Assembly (NCBI RefSeq): GCF_003665435.1
Contig: NZ_CP023407.1
Location: forward strand, 3,596,001 to 3,660,000
Direction of reading: 5' to 3'
From: Streptomyces fungicidicus
GTDB lineage: Bacteria > Actinomycetota > Actinomycetes > Streptomycetales > Streptomycetaceae
DNA: 64,000 nt
Under the pieces are notes generated by a model that saw only the letters and a list, made by a program, of their open reading frames with translations, was not told the origin of the DNA and searched no databases. This document shows positions 1 through 7,639 of this stretch, one piece after another. A program made the translations under genes and the position numbers. Each line of letters opens with the position of its first letter. Position 1 is the stretch's first letter.

Positions 1-882
1 TCGTACGGCATCTCCGCGAAGGTCGAGGGCCGTCGCCAGGCCAGGGACCGCACCGCGACCAGCCTGGTCTGGGTCGCCTTCCTCATGGCCCTGATCCCGC
101 TGGCGTCCCTGATCTGGGAGACGGTCAAGCGCGGTGTGAAGGTGCTCGACGGCTACTTCCTCACCCACTCGATGGGCGTGGTCGCCGACACCGAGCCCGG
201 CGGCGGCATCTACCACGCCATCATCGGCACCCTGGAGCAGGTCGGCCTCGCGACCCTGATCTCCGTGCCGATCGGCGTGCTGACCGCGATCTACCTCGTC
301 GAGTACGGGCGCGGCCGGCTCGCGCAGGCCGTCACCTTCTTCGTCGACGTGATGACGGGCATCCCGTCCATCGTCGCCGGTCTCTTCGTCCTCAGCGTGT
401 GGATCCTGCTGCTGGACATGGGCCCCTCCGGCTTCGCCGGCTCCATGGCCCTGTCCATCCTGATGATCCCGGTGGTCGTGCGCTCCACGGAGGAGATGCT
501 CAAGCTCGTCCCGAACGAGCTGCGCGAGGCGTCCCTCGCCCTGGGCGTGCCGAAGTGGCGCACGATCCTGAAGGTGGTCCTGCCGACCTCCATCGGCGGC
601 ATCACCACCGGCGTCATGCTCGCGATCGCCCGCATCACGGGTGAGACCGCCCCCGTCCTGCTGCTGGTCTGGGTCACGAACTTCATCAACACCAACCCGT
701 TCTCCGACCCGCAGGCGTCCCTGCCGATGTACATCTATCTGCAGTTCGCCAACAGCGGCGGCTCCGGCGCGGCCTACGACCGTGCCTGGGCGGCAGCCCT
801 GACGCTCATCGCGTTCATCATGATCCTCAACCTGGTGGCCCGCGGCATCGCCCGCTGGAAGGCCCCGAAGACCGGTCGCTGA
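1..882 (+). CDS. pstA: Phosphate ABC transporter permease PstA (5' partial)
   Basis: Inner-membrane permease of the high-affinity PstSCAB phosphate importer. The reading frame is open from base 1, so the true start lies upstream of the window; 293 residues are visible. Several hydrophobic segments are present. The cytoplasmic loop that contacts the ATPase is recognisable from EASLALGVPKWRTILKVVLP (the EAA motif of ABC permeases). pstB follows 35 bases downstream in the same direction, so the two belong to one operon, normally pstSCAB. In Streptomyces this operon is controlled by PhoP under phosphate limitation; its promoter is outside the window. The ATG at 85 is internal and not the start. 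Confidence 0.95.
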   Translation, partial: SYGISAKVEGRRQARDRTATSLVWVAFLMALIPLASLIWETVKRGVKVLDGYFLTHSMGVVADTEPGGGIYHAIIGTLEQVGLATLISVPIGVLTAIYLVEYGRGRLAQAVTFFVDVMTGIPSIVAGLFVLSVWILLLDMGPSGFAGSMALSILMIPVVVRSTEEMLKLVPNELREASLALGVPKWRTILKVVLPTSIGGITTGVMLAIARITGETAPVLLLVWVTNFINTNPFSDPQASLPMYIYLQFANSGGSGAAYDRAWAAALTLIAFIMILNLVARGIARWKAPKTGR

Positions 883-917
883 AGGCCTCCCCGGACTCGA
901 AAGAAGAAGTGATACCC

Positions 918-1694
918 ATGGCCAAGCGCATCGACGTCAGCGGCCTCAACGCCTACTACGGCTCCTTCCTGGCCATCGAGGACATCTCGATGACCGTGGA
1001 GCCCCGCTCCGTGACGGCCTTCATCGGCCCCTCCGGCTGCGGCAAGTCCACCTTCCTGCGCACGCTCAACCGCATGCACGAGGTGACCCCGGGCGGCAGG
1101 GTCGACGGCAAGGTCATGCTCGACGACGAGAACCTGTACGGCGCGGGCATCGACCCGGTCGCCGTGCGGCGTGAGGTCGGCATGGTCTTCCAGCGCCCGA
1201 ACCCGTTCCCCACCATGTCGGTCTACGACAACGTGGCGGCGGGCCTGCGCCTGAACGGCAAGTACAAGAAGTCCCAGCTGGACGACGTCGTCGAGAAGTC
1301 CCTCAGGGGCGCCAACCTCTGGAACGAGGTCAAGGACCGGCTGAACAAGCCGGGCTCGGGCCTGTCCGGCGGCCAGCAGCAGCGCCTGTGCATCGCCCGC
1401 GCCATCGCGGTCGAGCCGAACGTGCTGCTCATGGACGAGCCCTGCTCCGCCCTGGACCCGATCTCCACCCTCGCGATCGAGGACCTGATCGGTGAGCTGA
1501 AGGAGCGCTTCACGATCGTCATCGTGACGCACAACATGCAGCAGGCGGCGCGGGTCTCCGACCGTACGGCGTTCTTCAACCTGGCGGCCGTCGGCCAGCC
1601 CGGCAAGCTGATCGAGATCGACGACACGGAGCGCATCTTCTCCAACCCGTCGGTCCAGGCCACGGAGGACTACATCTCCGGCCGCTTCGGCTGA
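918..1694 (+). CDS. pstB: Phosphate ABC transporter ATP-binding protein PstB
   Basis: ATPase that drives PstAC-mediated phosphate import. The protein has 258 residues, the usual family length. Walker A GPSGCGKST is at about residues 37-45, the ABC signature is LSGGQQQR and Walker B is VLLMDEP. I chose the ATG at 918 over the in-frame GTG at 909 because the purine-rich ribosome site (899-908) is correctly spaced only for 918, and PstB proteins usually begin near MAKRIDVSGLN. It lies directly behind pstA and ends before a strong hairpin at 1744-1779, so it is the last gene of the pst operon. Confidence 0.97.
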   Translation: MAKRIDVSGLNAYYGSFLAIEDISMTVEPRSVTAFIGPSGCGKSTFLRTLNRMHEVTPGGRVDGKVMLDDENLYGAGIDPVAVRREVGMVFQRPNPFPTMSVYDNVAAGLRLNGKYKKSQLDDVVEKSLRGANLWNEVKDRLNKPGSGLSGGQQQRLCIARAIAVEPNVLLMDEPCSALDPISTLAIEDLIGELKERFTIVIVTHNMQQAARVSDRTAFFNLAAVGQPGKLIEIDDTERIFSNPSVQATEDYISGRFG

Positions 1695-1743
1695 GCCGAC
1701 CGAGCTCCTCGCGGTGCTGCATGGCGGTGCCACCGCGAGGCCG

Positions 1744-1779
1744 AAGGGCCCGCCCCCAAACTCCCGGGGGCGGGCCCTT
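1744..1779. terminator. Bidirectional terminator between pstB and pit
   Basis: Perfect 14-bp inverted repeat (AAGGGCCCGCCCCC at 1744-1757, its complement at 1766-1779) with an 8-base loop. It lies between convergent pstB and pit. There is no T-run, as is common for Streptomyces terminators. Confidence 0.85.
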
Positions 1780-1797
1780 CCACATCCACCTACGCAG

Positions 1798-1846
1798 CTG
1801 CGGGCAGTCGTGCCGCGGGGCGGCACGGGTGGGCGCAGCGGCACCT
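1798..1846 (+). repeat. Interspersed intergenic repeat, copy A
   Basis: A segment containing the hairpin GTGCCGC-GGG-GCGGCAC (1810-1826) followed by GGGTGGGCGC. A nearly identical segment occurs on the other strand at 33452-33500. It lies in the 3' flank of pit. Function unknown; I regard it as a small dispersed palindromic element of Streptomyces genomes. Confidence 0.6.
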
Positions 1847-1899
1847 CGCGACGCCGAGCAGCGAAAACACCCCCCGCCCAGCGCAGACACAGGTACCGG

Positions 1900-2898
1900 C
1901 TACAGCACAGCCAGATTCACCAGCCAGAACGACAACGCGGCCACAAGGGCAGCCGCCGGCATGGTGATGAACCACCCGAGAACGATGTTCTTGGCGACCC
2001 CCCACCGCACGGCCTTGACCCGCCTCGTCGCCCCCACACCCATGATCGCCGAAGTGATCACATGCGTCGTGGAGATCGGCGCGTGGAACAGGAACGCCGA
2101 CCCGAACATGATCGACGCCCCCGTCGTCTCCGCCGCGAACCCCTGAGGCGGATCCAGCTCGATGATCTTCCGCCCCAGCGTCCGCATGATGCGCCAGCCG
2201 CCCGCGTACGTCCCCGCGGACAGCATCACCGCACAGGCGATCTTCACCCACACCGGGATCGGATCGCCGTAGTCCTCGACATCCGCGATGACCAGCGCCA
2301 TCACCACGATGCCCATCGTCTTCTGCGCGTCCTGCAGACCGTGCCCCAGCGCCATGCCCGCCGCGGAGACCGTCTGCGCGATCCGGAACCCGCGCTTGGC
2401 CTTGTGCGGATTGGCCCGCCGGAAGAGCCACATGATCAGGGTCATCACCAGATAACCGGCCAGCAGACCGACCACCGGCGACACGAACATCGGGATGACG
2501 ACCTTGTCGACCACCCCGTTCCAGTACACCGTGGTGCCGCCGGCCAGCGCGGCCCCGACCATGCCGCCGAACAGCGCGTGGGACGAGGACGACGGCAGTC
2601 CGAAGTACCAGGTGATCAGGTTCCAGACGATCGCGCCCACCAGCGCGGCGAAGAGGATGCCCATCCCCTTCGACCCTTCGGGCGTCTGGATCAGCCCCTC
2701 ACTGACGGTCTTGGCGACACCGGAGCCCATGAACGCGCCGGCCAGGTTCATCACGGCCGCCATCGCCAGCGCCGCCCGGGGGGTCAGCGCACGCGTCGAC
2801 ACGGACGTGGCGATCGCGTTCGCCGAGTCGTGGAAGCCGTTGGTGTAGGTGAAGAAGAGCGCGACGCCGATGGTCACGACCAGAGCGAAGGTGTCCAT
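1900..2898 (-). CDS. pit: Low-affinity inorganic phosphate transporter, PiT family
   Basis: Membrane carrier for cation-coupled phosphate uptake; 332 residues. Both halves of the PiT fold are visible. The N-terminal signature is GFHDSANAIATSVSTRAL near residues 22-39; a second copy, around FLFHAPISTTHVITSAIMG, lies near the C-terminus. Many hydrophobic segments are spread through the protein. The start ATG at 2898 lies 7 bases behind the stop of the PhoU-like gene, which suggests translational coupling. The usual Pit/DUF47 pair is therefore one operon, convergent with pstB, so high- and low-affinity phosphate systems sit side by side. Confidence 0.93.
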   Translation of the reverse strand: MDTFALVVTIGVALFFTYTNGFHDSANAIATSVSTRALTPRAALAMAAVMNLAGAFMGSGVAKTVSEGLIQTPEGSKGMGILFAALVGAIVWNLITWYFGLPSSSSHALFGGMVGAALAGGTTVYWNGVVDKVVIPMFVSPVVGLLAGYLVMTLIMWLFRRANPHKAKRGFRIAQTVSAAGMALGHGLQDAQKTMGIVVMALVIADVEDYGDPIPVWVKIACAVMLSAGTYAGGWRIMRTLGRKIIELDPPQGFAAETTGASIMFGSAFLFHAPISTTHVITSAIMGVGATRRVKAVRWGVAKNIVLGWFITMPAAALVAALSFWLVNLAVL

Positions 2899-2905
2899 AA
2901 AAGGC

Positions 2906-3526
2906 TCAGGACTCCTTGACGGCGATGGTCTCCACCGTGTTCGCCACGTGCTCGAAGGCGTCCGCCGCCTCCTCGAGTACGTCCACGACCTGCTTGAGCT
3001 TCAGCACCTCGATCGCGTCGTACTTGCCGTTGAAGAGGTGGGCCAGCAGCTTGCGGTGGATCTGGTCGGCCTGGTTCTCGAGCCGGTTGACCTCGATCCA
3101 GTACTCCGTGAGGTTCTCCATGGTCCGCAGGTGCGGCATGGCCTCCGCGGTCAGCTCCGCCGCCCGCGCCAGGACCTCGATCTGCTGCTCGACGCCCTTG
3201 GGCAGTTCCTCGATGCTGTAGAGGACGACCAGGTCGACGGCCTCCTCCATGAAGTCCATGATGTCGTCGAGGGACGACGCGAGGGAGTAGATGTCCTCAC
3301 GGTCGAACGGCGTGATGAACGAGGAGTTCAGCTGGTGGAAGATCGCATGCGTGGCGTCGTCACCGGCGTGTTCCGCGGCCCGCATACGCTCTGCGATCTC
3401 GGCCCTGGCGGAGGGGTCCGCCCCGAGCAGTTCCATCAGGAGTTTCGAGCCCGTGACGATGTTGTCCGCGGACGCGGCGAACATGTCGTAGAAGCTCGTC
3501 TCCCTGGGGGTCAGACGAAAGCGCAC
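2906..3526 (-). CDS. DUF47/PhoU-like Pit accessory protein
   Basis: Cytoplasmic all-helical protein of 206 residues belonging to the DUF47 family (PhoU fold), which is almost always encoded next to Pit carriers and is thought to modulate them. Acidic metal-binding-type motifs are visible (for example SLDDIMDFMEEAVD and ENQADQIHRKLL), as in PhoU-like helical bundles. It is the first gene of the pit operon, followed after 7 bases by pit. The region upstream (3527-3714) separates it from divergent csoR. I could not identify a convincing PHO box there. Confidence 0.9.
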   Translation of the reverse strand: MRFRLTPRETSFYDMFAASADNIVTGSKLLMELLGADPSARAEIAERMRAAEHAGDDATHAIFHQLNSSFITPFDREDIYSLASSLDDIMDFMEEAVDLVVLYSIEELPKGVEQQIEVLARAAELTAEAMPHLRTMENLTEYWIEVNRLENQADQIHRKLLAHLFNGKYDAIEVLKLKQVVDVLEEAADAFEHVANTVETIAVKES

Positions 3527-3714
3527 GTGGGGTCCTCGGTATGCATCGGTTTCGGTCAGGCTGATGCTAGGCGCACCACCCGGCCACGACTAACGGGCCG
3601 CCCACCAGTGTCGCCCATCGGGCAGAGTGATGGATACGGGGGCGGTCCGCGGTCTGTTTCCGGCCGTCGCGCTCGGCATCGGCCAAGAGGCCTCTACCCA
3701 GCAAAGTTCGGTAC

Positions 3715-3737
3715 CATATACCCACCAGGGGTATATG
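3715..3737. promoter_or_regulatory. CsoR operator (probable autoregulatory site)
   Basis: Perfect 9-bp inverted repeat CATATACCC / GGGTATATG with a 5-base centre, 29 bases upstream of the csoR start. The TACCC-N5-GGGTA core matches the known form of Cu(I)-responsive CsoR operators. It probably overlaps the csoR promoter, so csoR would repress itself until copper binds. Confidence 0.8.
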
Positions 3738-3765
3738 TCGCCCGCCAGTGCACCAGGAGGACGCG

Positions 3766-4179
3766 ATGACGACCACCGAGACCGGCGCGAACGCGCCCTC
3801 CACCCCCGACACGACCGATGTAACGGAAGCAACAGGCGCAACCGACGTGCGGGACGTGTCCGACACGACGGACATCGTGACCGATCACGACCGCGGCATC
3901 CACGGCTACCACAAGCAGAAGCAGGAACACCTCAAGCGCCTTCGCCGCATCGAGGGACAGATCCGCGGTCTGCAGCGGATGGTCGACGAGGACGTCTACT
4001 GCATCGACATACTCACCCAGGTGTCCGCCTCCACCAAGGCCCTGCAGTCGTTCGCGCTGCAGCTGCTGGAGGAGCACCTGCGCCACTGCGTCGCGGACGC
4101 GGCCGTCAAGGGCGGCGACGAGATCGACGCGAAGGTCAAGGAAGCCACGCAGGCCATCGCCCGGATGCTGCGGACCTGA
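3766..4179 (+). CDS. csoR: Copper-sensing transcriptional repressor CsoR
   Basis: Cytoplasmic Cu(I) sensor of the CsoR/RcnR (DUF156) family; 137 residues. After an acidic, threonine-rich N-terminal extension of about 45 residues the helical core begins (KRLRRIEGQIRGLQRMV). The Cu(I) ligands are visible as Cys79, His104 and Cys108. These spacings (25 and 4) equal those of the characterised Streptomyces CsoR (Cys75/His100/Cys104 by recollection). The ATG at 3766 is chosen over the GTG at 3748 because AGGAGG at 3755-3760 sits just before it. A strong operator lies at 3715-3737. No copZ or copA gene is adjacent, so its other targets must be elsewhere. Confidence 0.93.
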   Translation: MTTTETGANAPSTPDTTDVTEATGATDVRDVSDTTDIVTDHDRGIHGYHKQKQEHLKRLRRIEGQIRGLQRMVDEDVYCIDILTQVSASTKALQSFALQLLEEHLRHCVADAAVKGGDEIDAKVKEATQAIARMLRT

Positions 4180-4185
4180 GCGGCC

Positions 4186-4371
4186 TCACGCCCCGGCGGA
4201 CTCGGCGCGCGTCTCGGCCACCCTCAGCACCTCGTCGATGCTCTCCAGGCTGAGCCGCTCCTCGGCGTTGGACGCGGCGATGATCAACTCGCCGCACAGC
4301 TCGATCTCGGCGAGCGCCACGTGATCCTGAACAGGAACCGTCCCACCGCCGAGCGGGGCCACGCGCCTCAC
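4186..4371 (-). CDS. Small hypothetical protein (61 aa)
   Basis: Short protein with a GTG start and a purine-rich site (GAGGTGAG) just upstream. It converges on csoR, with 6 bases between the stop codons. The sequence is acidic and largely helical in its second half (NAEERLSLESIDEVLRVAE), with no signal peptide or known motif. GC3 is typical of the genome, which supports a real gene. I do not recognise the function. A second in-frame GTG nine bases downstream is an alternative start. Confidence 0.6.
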   Translation of the reverse strand: MRRVAPLGGGTVPVQDHVALAEIELCGELIIAASNAEERLSLESIDEVLRVAETRAESAGA

Positions 4372-4500
4372 CTCACCTCTGTCGTCACCGACTTCCTAGG
4401 GTAGGGAGCGCCCCACGCACCGCGCATGGCACGGAAGGGCTAGTTCAGGCCGGTCACTCCGCGCCGCACGCCGGGCTCACCGCTCGGCTCACCGCACGGC

Positions 4501-5325
4501 TCACTGCTCGGCGATCCGGCCCGCGTAGATGTCCTCGTCCTCGGGAAGCCGCACGTCGGCCGGGGCCCCGAAGCCGTACAGCAGGGTGGTCGAGGAGACC
4601 GCGACGGGCTCGTCCTGCCGGCCGTTGACGAAGCTGAAGCGGTGCCGCACCTTGCGCAGCCGCCCCTGGTCGTCGAGGTAGGCGTCGAACGGCACCCGGG
4701 CGGTGGCGAACCCTTTCGCCGCCGCGGCCAGCGCCTTCCGGTTCGCGTCCGAGGCCCCCCGCGCGGCCTGCCCCAGGTCGGCGGTCCCCCGGTAGTGGCG
4801 CACCGCCGTCCCCCCGACCTCGGTGCGCTCCACGAACGTCGCCGAGCGCGTACCGCGCAGCACCTCGGCGGCGGCGAACGGGTCGGTGGCCCCGCCGGTG
4901 ACGAGGTTCCCGTCGGACAGCGTCCCGGTGTCCACCCGCACCCACTTGTCGGCGGGCACCCCGGCCCCCCGGTTCTTCATGAACAGCGCCCCGGGAGCGA
5001 GCAGTTCGGTGATGGGCAGCCGTGCGGTGTCCCCCGCCGGGTCCTGCGGCAGCAGCACCTCGAGCCGGCCGAGCCGCTTCCGGTAGTCGTACACGCCCTC
5101 GCCCCGGATGGTGACCCGGGTGCCGCCGGTGGCCATCTCCAGGGACGTGCGCGCCCGGGACGTCCCGGTCTCCACGAGCGCTTCGGCCGCCTGACGGAGC
5201 ACCCGCACCGGATCCCCGGCGGGAACTCCCCGGGTCGCGGCGTCGCTCCGCGCGCAGCCCACACTGCCGAATCCCAGACAGCACACGGCCGTGATCCCGG
5301 CCACCACGCCACGCATCCGAGCCAT
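4501..5325 (-). CDS. Putative lipoprotein, LppX/LprG-like
   Basis: Secreted lipid-anchored protein of 274 residues. The N-terminus MARMRGVVAGITAVCC is a signal peptide ending in a degenerate lipobox (SVGC, lipidated Cys near residue 24). The rest is a soluble domain with alternating beta strands and the pattern of mycobacterial LppX/LprAFG-type lipid-binding lipoproteins (for example FVERTEVGGTAVRHYRGTAD). I chose the ATG at 5325, preceded by GGGGG, over the longer start at 5352, because it places the signal peptide at the N-terminus. The function in Streptomyces is unknown; lipid or glycolipid carriage is an inference from fold resemblance. Confidence 0.75.
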   Translation of the reverse strand: MARMRGVVAGITAVCCLGFGSVGCARSDAATRGVPAGDPVRVLRQAAEALVETGTSRARTSLEMATGGTRVTIRGEGVYDYRKRLGRLEVLLPQDPAGDTARLPITELLAPGALFMKNRGAGVPADKWVRVDTGTLSDGNLVTGGATDPFAAAEVLRGTRSATFVERTEVGGTAVRHYRGTADLGQAARGASDANRKALAAAAKGFATARVPFDAYLDDQGRLRKVRHRFSFVNGRQDEPVAVSSTTLLYGFGAPADVRLPEDEDIYAGRIAEQ

Positions 5326-5428
5326 GCCTGCTACCCCCGCTCCGTCCGACACGGGCCGCCTGTCGTGTCGGTTAACGACGGGTAAGTGACCCCGTCACGC
5401 CGACACGCCGAGCGATACCGTTGTCGGC

Positions 5429-5590
5429 GTGACCGACCAGGAGGGCCCGGTACTGCCCGGGGACCACACCACGACCACCACCGAACAGGGCCGCTTCTGC
5501 ACGGCCCGCTGCACCTGTGGCTGGCGGGGCCCGGCCCGGAGGGCCAGAAGTCAGGCGAGAAAGGACGCCCAGAACCACACGGGCGGGTGA
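5429..5590 (+). CDS. Small cysteine-motif protein (53 aa)
   Basis: Short gene with a GTG start at 5429, ending in TGA at 5588-5590. The protein begins VTDQEGPVLPGDHTTTTTEQ and carries three cysteines in CTARCTCGWRG (residues 24-34), then a basic, arginine-rich tail. The spacing suggests metal binding, but no fourth ligand is obvious. Codon bias fits the genome, and I believe similar small proteins occur at this locus in other Streptomyces. It is divergent from the lipoprotein gene and convergent with the PAP2 gene. Function not known. Confidence 0.6.
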   Translation: MTDQEGPVLPGDHTTTTTEQGRFCTARCTCGWRGPARRARSQARKDAQNHTGG

Positions 5591-5647
5591 CGCGCCCCCC
5601 TCAGGGGCCGGCGCGAGGGTGTGCGGTGGTGGGGACGGCCCGGCGGC

Positions 5648-6358
5648 TCAGGCCGCCAGATCCCGTTCCTCGGAGGTCCCCTGCGCACCGTTCCGGGCGC
5701 CCGGGGCGACCCGGCCCTCCTCGACGTGGTGCCGCCCCCGGGCCGTGATGAGCCACCCGGCCCGCGGGGACCGCTCGATCGCTCGCGTCAGCGGCGTCAG
5801 CAACGCCATGGCGAGCGGCGAGAGCAGCAGCGCGACGGCCGTACCGAGCGCGAGCCCGCCCACCACGTCCGTCGGGTAGTGCACGCCCATGTAGACGCGG
5901 CAGAAGCCTTCGAGAAGGGCGATCACGAGCCCGACGAGCCCGAACTTCCGGTTGGCGACGAAGAGCCCGACCGCGAGCGCCATGGTGATCGTCGCGTGGT
6001 CACTGACGAACGAGTAGTCGGTCTTGCCCTGCACCAGGACTTCGAGGCCCTGATGGTCGTTGAACGGCCGGGGCCGCTCCACGAACCCCCGGATCGGCAC
6101 GTTCACCAGCACCGCGACACCGGCCGCGAGCGGCGCCCACGCCAGGGCGGCGACGGACGGCGCCGCGTCCTCTCCGCCCCGCCGGCGCACACCCCACCAG
6201 CACCACAGCACCAGCAGCACCATGGCGAAGAGCAGCCCGTACTCGCCGACGAACTCCATGATCCGGTCGAACCACGGCGGCGCGTCCTTGGCGAGGCCAT
6301 TGATGTCATAGAGCAGGTCGACGTCGGGGTTCGACCCGGAATCGGCGAGTCCAGCCAT
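5648..6358 (-). CDS. PAP2-family phosphatase (membrane)
   Basis: Integral membrane phosphatase of 236 residues with about six hydrophobic segments. The three PAP2 motifs are present in modified form: GFVERPRPF (motif 1), SFVSDHATITMAL (motif 2, where SDH replaces the usual SGH) and CRVYMGVHYPTDVVGG (motif 3, with the catalytic His and Asp). The family dephosphorylates lipid phosphates such as phosphatidic acid or undecaprenyl pyrophosphate. Here the likely substrate is a lipid carrier in the envelope, but that is an inference. It faces the 53-aa gene and is transcribed in the same direction as the wall hydrolase upstream. Confidence 0.88.
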   Translation of the reverse strand: MAGLADSGSNPDVDLLYDINGLAKDAPPWFDRIMEFVGEYGLLFAMVLLVLWCWWGVRRRGGEDAAPSVAALAWAPLAAGVAVLVNVPIRGFVERPRPFNDHQGLEVLVQGKTDYSFVSDHATITMALAVGLFVANRKFGLVGLVIALLEGFCRVYMGVHYPTDVVGGLALGTAVALLLSPLAMALLTPLTRAIERSPRAGWLITARGRHHVEEGRVAPGARNGAQGTSEERDLAA

Positions 6359-6569
6359 GGTGCTGCGGCCCCTTCGTCATATCTTCCGGCGCACGGTGCG
6401 CACGCCGCTCCTGCCACCCCCGTGGTTTGTAGACCCGCTCGTCCGCTCGGCTACGACAACAGGAACGCACGGCTCCCGTTGATACGTTCCACACTCCACC
6501 GAATGATCACGCAGACGTTATCGAAGAGAGATGCATCTCCGCAGCTCAGGGGGAGAGTTAACGCTCCGC

Positions 6570-7571
6570 TCACACGGTCGTGGGGAGCGCTTTCGCGCCA
6601 TCTTCGGTCACCCGGGTGGCACCAAAGTAGTCAGGTGTGTCGATCGGGTCGAATCGGATCACGGCACCGGTCCGGGGCGCGTCGATCATGTACCCGCCGC
6701 CGACATAAATGCCCACATGCCGGATGGCGCGGGAATTGGTCAGGTCGTCCGAGAAGAACACCAGATCGCCGGGCAGCAGTTCGCTCCGCTCAGGGTGCGG
6801 CCCCGCGTTGTACTGGTCGTTCGCCACCCGCGGCAGGGTGATCCCCACACTCTCGTACGCCGCCTTGGTCAGCCCCGAACAGTCGAACCGTCCGCCCTGG
6901 TCAGCGGTACCGTTACCGCCCCACAGATACAGCGTCCCGAGCTTCTTCTGCGCAAACGCGATGGCCCCCGCCGCCTGCCGCGAAGGATCCACCCGCCCCA
7001 CCGGCGCAGCAAAACTCTCCTCCAACGCCCGAATCCGCTCGACGTAGTTCTGGGTCTCGGTGATCGCGGGTACCCCGCCCGACTTGATGACCCGGTATGC
7101 ACCGGCGTTGTACGCGGCGAGCATGTTGTTCGTTGTGTCCCCGGGTACGTCCTTCACGTACTTCGCGAGTTCGCAGTCGTACGACGCCGCCGATGGAATC
7201 GCGTCATTCGGGTCCCAGATGTCACGGTCGCCGTCGCCGTCCCCGTCGATGCCGTGGGCAGCCCAGGTTCCGGGAATGAACTGGGCGATGCCCCGCGCGT
7301 CAGCGTGGCTGACGACGTCCGGGTCCCACCCGCTCTCCTGATAGAGCTGCGCGGCGAGCAACGCCGGGTTGATGGCCGGGCAGAGGTTGCCCCACTTCTG
7401 AACGAGCGTCTGGTATGCGGCGGGGACCGACCCCTTGGCGAGCGCCTTGCCTGCACCGCCCACCCCGTTGACGAGGTTGCCGGCGACGACGTAGACGCCG
7501 ACGACGAGCAGCATGACGAAGCTCAGTCCCAACCCGATGGCGGCGCCACCGGCCACCCATACCTTCCGCAC
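6570..7571 (-). CDS. Bifunctional lytic transglycosylase / NlpC-P60 endopeptidase
   Basis: Envelope protein of 333 residues that should cleave peptidoglycan twice. An N-terminal membrane anchor (residues 8-30) is followed by a soluble transglycosylase domain with catalytic Glu79 in YQESGW. A calcium-loop-like insert, GIDGDGDGDRDIWDP, lies near residue 110. A C40 NlpC/P60 domain follows, with Cys231 (RFDCSGL) and His285 (RHVGIYV). This domain pair is the usual VirB1-type wall-opening enzyme of Gram-positive conjugation systems. It lies two genes away from, and divergent to, the T4SS-like operon at 9668-16792, which supports a role in that complex. Confidence 0.92.
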   Translation of the reverse strand: MRKVWVAGGAAIGLGLSFVMLLVVGVYVVAGNLVNGVGGAGKALAKGSVPAAYQTLVQKWGNLCPAINPALLAAQLYQESGWDPDVVSHADARGIAQFIPGTWAAHGIDGDGDGDRDIWDPNDAIPSAASYDCELAKYVKDVPGDTTNNMLAAYNAGAYRVIKSGGVPAITETQNYVERIRALEESFAAPVGRVDPSRQAAGAIAFAQKKLGTLYLWGGNGTADQGGRFDCSGLTKAAYESVGITLPRVANDQYNAGPHPERSELLPGDLVFFSDDLTNSRAIRHVGIYVGGGYMIDAPRTGAVIRFDPIDTPDYFGATRVTEDGAKALPTTV

Positions 7572-7639
7572 GCTCCAACTCTCCCCTATCGCACCCCGGT
7601 TTATGGGTCATTTACCAGCCTGATGGGCGTCCGTGTGAG

